DNA from: CBFDCQ01 sp965603355
GTDB lineage: Bacteria > Hydrogenedentota > CAZGCA01 > CBFDCQ01
DNA length: 8,942 bases
NCBI GenBank assembly: GCA_965603355.1
Contig: CBFDCQ010000105.1
Span: forward strand, 1 to 8,942
Reading direction: 5' to 3'
This document shows, piece after piece, positions 7,801 through 8,942 of the stretch (positions are counted from its first letter, which is position 1; each line of letters begins with the position of its first letter). The translations under genes and the position numbers were made by a program. The notes under the pieces were generated by a model that saw nothing but the letters and a program-made list of their open reading frames with translations, did no database searches and was not told where the DNA came from.

Positions 7801-8110
7801 GGCCCTAAGAGACAGTGACCTGCAAGTTCGTGAGAAGGCAGCGTGGTATTTGGCCAAAGCGGAGAAGGTCGGCTTGGCTGAGTGGCTCAATCGGGCTGCG
7901 GAAGAACCCACAAGGGCGAGGTACATGGCGGCTCACTTGATCATCTCTCGCCTGGAAAAGAATTGGGATGAGCAAAAGGGGCGTATGCCGTCTGACGATT
8001 GGGACATGGCAGCTCGTAATCCCGCGGTCCTTGAACAGTTCCGCGAAACGATGCGCGCCTGGGCTGAGTGGGCTCAAGAGAATCCCCGATTTTCCTCCAA
8101 CTTCTTCTAA
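4838..8110 (+). CDS. large exported multidomain protein: helical N-terminus, beta-propeller-like middle, Ig-like domain, HEAT repeats
   Basis: 1090 residues, function unknown. Residues 1-25 are a signal peptide (MKRQ, hydrophobic VAVLLTVISLILNW, cleavage near SYA-D). Residues about 27-150 are helical and TPR-like (YAEISRMYCDAG, 71-82; GAVNYGEKALEY, 91-102). A charged stretch at 178-205 may be coiled coil. Residues about 285-670 are beta-rich with blades like those of TolB/WD40 propellers (VAISADHRRLAYF, 418-430; VTISPDGQRALWV, 607-619). Residues about 705-827 resemble an Ig-like, BsuPI-type domain (FTMTSDKERYRLHEPVELTL, 711-730; LMNISD, 732-737). Residues about 870-1040 are HEAT-like helical repeats (QQDPSVRREAAKQL, 961-974; RDSDLQVREKAAWYLAKAE, 991-1009). 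It is probably periplasmic or surface, with a binding or scaffolding role. The start at 4838 is preferred over an in-frame ATG at 4670 because the signal peptide begins there and AGGG (4825-4828) lies 9 nt upstream. No catalytic motif or lipobox was seen. Confidence 0.8.
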   Translation: MKRQHVAVLLTVISLILNWSSSSYADVVEQRLRDVGRAVRRGEETDTASAEQQYLQLLDEFEAPEDVGKIYAEISRMYCDAGLVDNANADGAVNYGEKALEYPLEPYKEMHVYIHIGDALNVRDGGASGDEFARARRDIVRPYLEAFRIALDNDVPEERVPLPVMGAYEGFVVGDSPESQRLRREQQEREEQHLAARGEAKRINRMFPLRHASEGHVVYLYSREPLATDELRRIAIEMLEDQAAVDSVIAKVESNIAENLKREAEKMPGSPVSKTGKPDGTEKAHCNHFLFVRYNPEEKTRSLVLAEVREDGFELRDVFTTDESINIPRCVAGGTAYLLRAIPYSIDLAIDLATGERRTTPRLAGISPLVKGKKGYSLARQDLGLTLRVYDFAKAAYRDLEVSPGHREPVRDRDPERVAISADHRRLAYFERYSGRASGTAFGGAFVLCIVDVEAKTVNHVGPIIGYIGWNPSNPEPWPPPLIWLDSEKVLFVRDVKTDKLTRWMSTIDVLTGEMRDVMKMPGESILGAVSLYAPDGASPAYMHMALYGRYRIDVEGGKLIEDDTIGGDFSFYRGEDGTEVRHGDEIIDRVVRHDPTTGTGHRIINVTISPDGQRALWVIDHQSAPRELKYYDADEGTVRAVTEGPFEWSGMGQSQTWVQWIAKDDLVPPPETPEIPTGWTPFDIAEKASTAEANKESVEPRKKIHDFLKFTMTSDKERYRLHEPVELTLSLMNISDTDVEVVRPYPDDRVVSAVLNWTQGGSGRFFRETITREQTQERVVLKAGDIISETGTFDFSTPSSYRISGRYDLNDHTFQGSIEAAVEFSIEPSPNNDTLLKAKLDRLVTRLREECANEMTWNGSNGPTSPQMEAITEALRDVGPSAKPYLIAAIRAERDERVLLKLYRPLIYPQSPEALPLYEERLGNGTTAEKILICDGLRELRWHESLGDKALGLLISALEQQDPSVRREAAKQLRHEQHASITAAFEKALRDSDLQVREKAAWYLAKAEKVGLAEWLNRAAEEPTRARYMAAHLIISRLEKNWDEQKGRMPSDDWDMAARNPAVLEQFRETMRAWAEWAQENPRFSSNFF

Positions 8111-8222
8111 TCCAAACCATGAAACGGATATCGATTTTTCTCTTCATCACCCTGGATTCACCGTCCCAAGCGCGGTCTGGATGCCATATTTCCGAGCGGT
8201 CAGCATCCCTAGTTATGCCAAC
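8111..8222. other. intergenic spacer with no firm signal
   Basis: The spacer holds GGATGC (8179-8184) and GCATCC (8203-8208), which could form a 6-bp stem with an 18-nt loop but without a T-run, so it is not a convincing terminator for the large gene. A 40-codon ORF from 8119 to 8241 has no ribosome site. Confidence 0.4.
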
Positions 8223-8255
8223 AAACAGCCATAAACAGTAGCAAACAGCAAAAAA
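8223..8255 (+). repeat. AAACAG repeated three times at 10-bp spacing plus an A6 tract, upstream of a promoter
   Basis: AAACAG starts at 8223, 8233 and 8243, then A6 occupies 8250-8255, only 3 bp before the -35 box at 8259. A-tracts in phase with the helix often bend DNA or serve as an UP element for the RNA polymerase alpha subunit. Three half-sites for a regulator would look the same. Confidence 0.5.
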
Positions 8256-8258
8256 GAC

Positions 8259-8287
8259 TTGACAAACACCGGTTTTTATGCTAGGAT
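8259..8287 (+). promoter_or_regulatory. sigma-70 type promoter of the Yip1-like gene
   Basis: TTGACA (8259-8264) and TAGGAT (8282-8287) lie 17 bp apart. Transcription would begin near 8294, giving a leader of about 50 nt. The A-rich phased repeats immediately upstream would strengthen it. Confidence 0.65.
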
Positions 8288-8344
8288 CCAGCCAGTTTTG
8301 TGAGTGTTAGAGGTCGGCAGGACGACACATTCGGAGTCGAGACA

Positions 8345-8942
8345 ATGGACACGTCAAGCGCAGTCAGACCAGCAGAAGACAGCCAGCAGCAGCCCGGCAT
8401 TTTGGCCTATGTGGACGGTATTCTCCGCCATCGTGAGCGCTACTTCGCCAGCATCTTCGAGAACAAGGACGTACCGAGGCAGATGTTCCTGCTGTCGATG
8501 ATCATCGTCTGCCTGTCCGGTTTTCACGGATTCATAATGGGGACTTCCAGTGGACTCCCGCAAATGCTGTCCTCGGCGGTCAAGGTTCCCCTACTCTATC
8601 TGCTCACGCTTGTTGTATGCTATCCAGTGCTCTACGTCGTGAACGTGATTATGGGCTCACGCCTCGGTTTCTCGCAGACCCTGGCGTTGATATTGCTGGC
8701 GGTCGCAATGAACGCGATCCTGCTGGCGAGCTGTACGCCGATCGTGCTCTTTTTCAGGATCACGGGCGCCAAGTACGACTTCCTGAAGCTCCTTCACGTA
8801 TTGATCTTCGCTTTCAGCGGCGTGTGGGCCATGCTGGGTCTTTGGCGGGGCTTGCTGGCCATGTGCGAGACCTCCAACCTGTATCCGAGACAGGCCGTGC
8901 GAATCCTGCAGATCTGGATCATCGTGTTCGCCTTCGTCAGCA
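8345..8942 (+). CDS. Yip1-like multi-pass membrane protein, 3' end outside window
   Basis: 199 codons are seen before the window ends, so the protein is incomplete. The first 40 residues are polar and include RHRERYFASIFENKD (28-42). Hydrophobic segments follow at about 47-66, 80-103, 110-137, 145-170 and 186 onward. The pattern VPLLYLLTLVVCYPVLYVVN (81-100), then GSRLGF, then TPIVLFFRITGAKYDF (131-146), resembles a Yip1-like family of bacterial inner-membrane proteins that databases sometimes label actin-binding WH2 domain protein; I give that from memory. Its function is unknown. GGAG (8333-8336) lies 8 nt before the ATG, and the gene has its own promoter at 8259-8287, so it is probably not co-transcribed with the large exported protein. 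Confidence 0.7.
   Translation, partial: MDTSSAVRPAEDSQQQPGILAYVDGILRHRERYFASIFENKDVPRQMFLLSMIIVCLSGFHGFIMGTSSGLPQMLSSAVKVPLLYLLTLVVCYPVLYVVNVIMGSRLGFSQTLALILLAVAMNAILLASCTPIVLFFRITGAKYDFLKLLHVLIFAFSGVWAMLGLWRGLLAMCETSNLYPRQAVRILQIWIIVFAFVS

Noticed and set aside
8119..8241. 40-codon ORF starting MKRISIFLFITL after the large exported gene
   Set aside because: It has a signal-like beginning, but no ribosome site, no promoter and no domain. It is probably chance or a remnant.
1..8942. CRISPR array, tRNA or rRNA genes, defence or toxin-antitoxin modules
   Set aside because: No regularly spaced repeat array, tRNA cloverleaf ending in CCA, rRNA motif or recognisable defence protein was seen on either strand.

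Overview
The window is a stretch of bacterial chromosome with moderately high GC, judged by eye. All supported genes lie on the + strand: three complete protein genes, one gene cut by the right edge, and one doubtful small ORF. A predicted outer-membrane barrel protein (with the C-terminal Phe of barrel proteins) and a large exported repeat protein point to a diderm bacterium. The mix of a DUF5916/CBM9-like barrel, a MoeA fused to a PBP-like domain, a huge exported propeller/HEAT protein and a Yip1-like membrane protein recalls uncultivated diderm lineages such as Hydrogenedentota, Planctomycetota or similar groups. That placement is inference and not firm.

Layout. Positions 1-51 look like the last bases of an insertion sequence whose body lies to the left. 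Just inside it is a textbook sigma-70 type promoter (69-97), followed by about 260 nt with no convincing ORF but a chain of local hairpins, the last two shaped like intrinsic terminators (285-313 and 329-363). This is either a free-standing small RNA or an attenuator-type leader of the next gene. The DUF5916 gene follows (402-2483). A short spacer with a 10-bp direct repeat leads into moeA fused to a PBP-like domain (2582-4507). A strong promoter overlaps the moeA stop codon (4504-4532) and drives a roughly 120-nt foldable leader, a possible 52-codon ORF with a good ribosome binding site, and a 1090-residue exported protein (4838-8110). After a 234-bp gap with helically phased AAACAG repeats and another good promoter (8259-8287) comes a Yip1-like multi-pass membrane protein (8345 to the edge).

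How the parts relate. The genes are co-oriented but appear to be separate transcription units: three near-consensus promoters with 17-bp spacers can be seen, and no start and stop codons overlap. There is no obvious common pathway. moeA is the only gene with a definite biochemical role (molybdenum cofactor synthesis). The others are envelope proteins of unknown function. No defence system, CRISPR array, tRNA, rRNA or complete mobile element was seen. The most interesting unexplained parts are the structured RNA unit at the left and the leader plus mini-ORF in front of the large exported protein.
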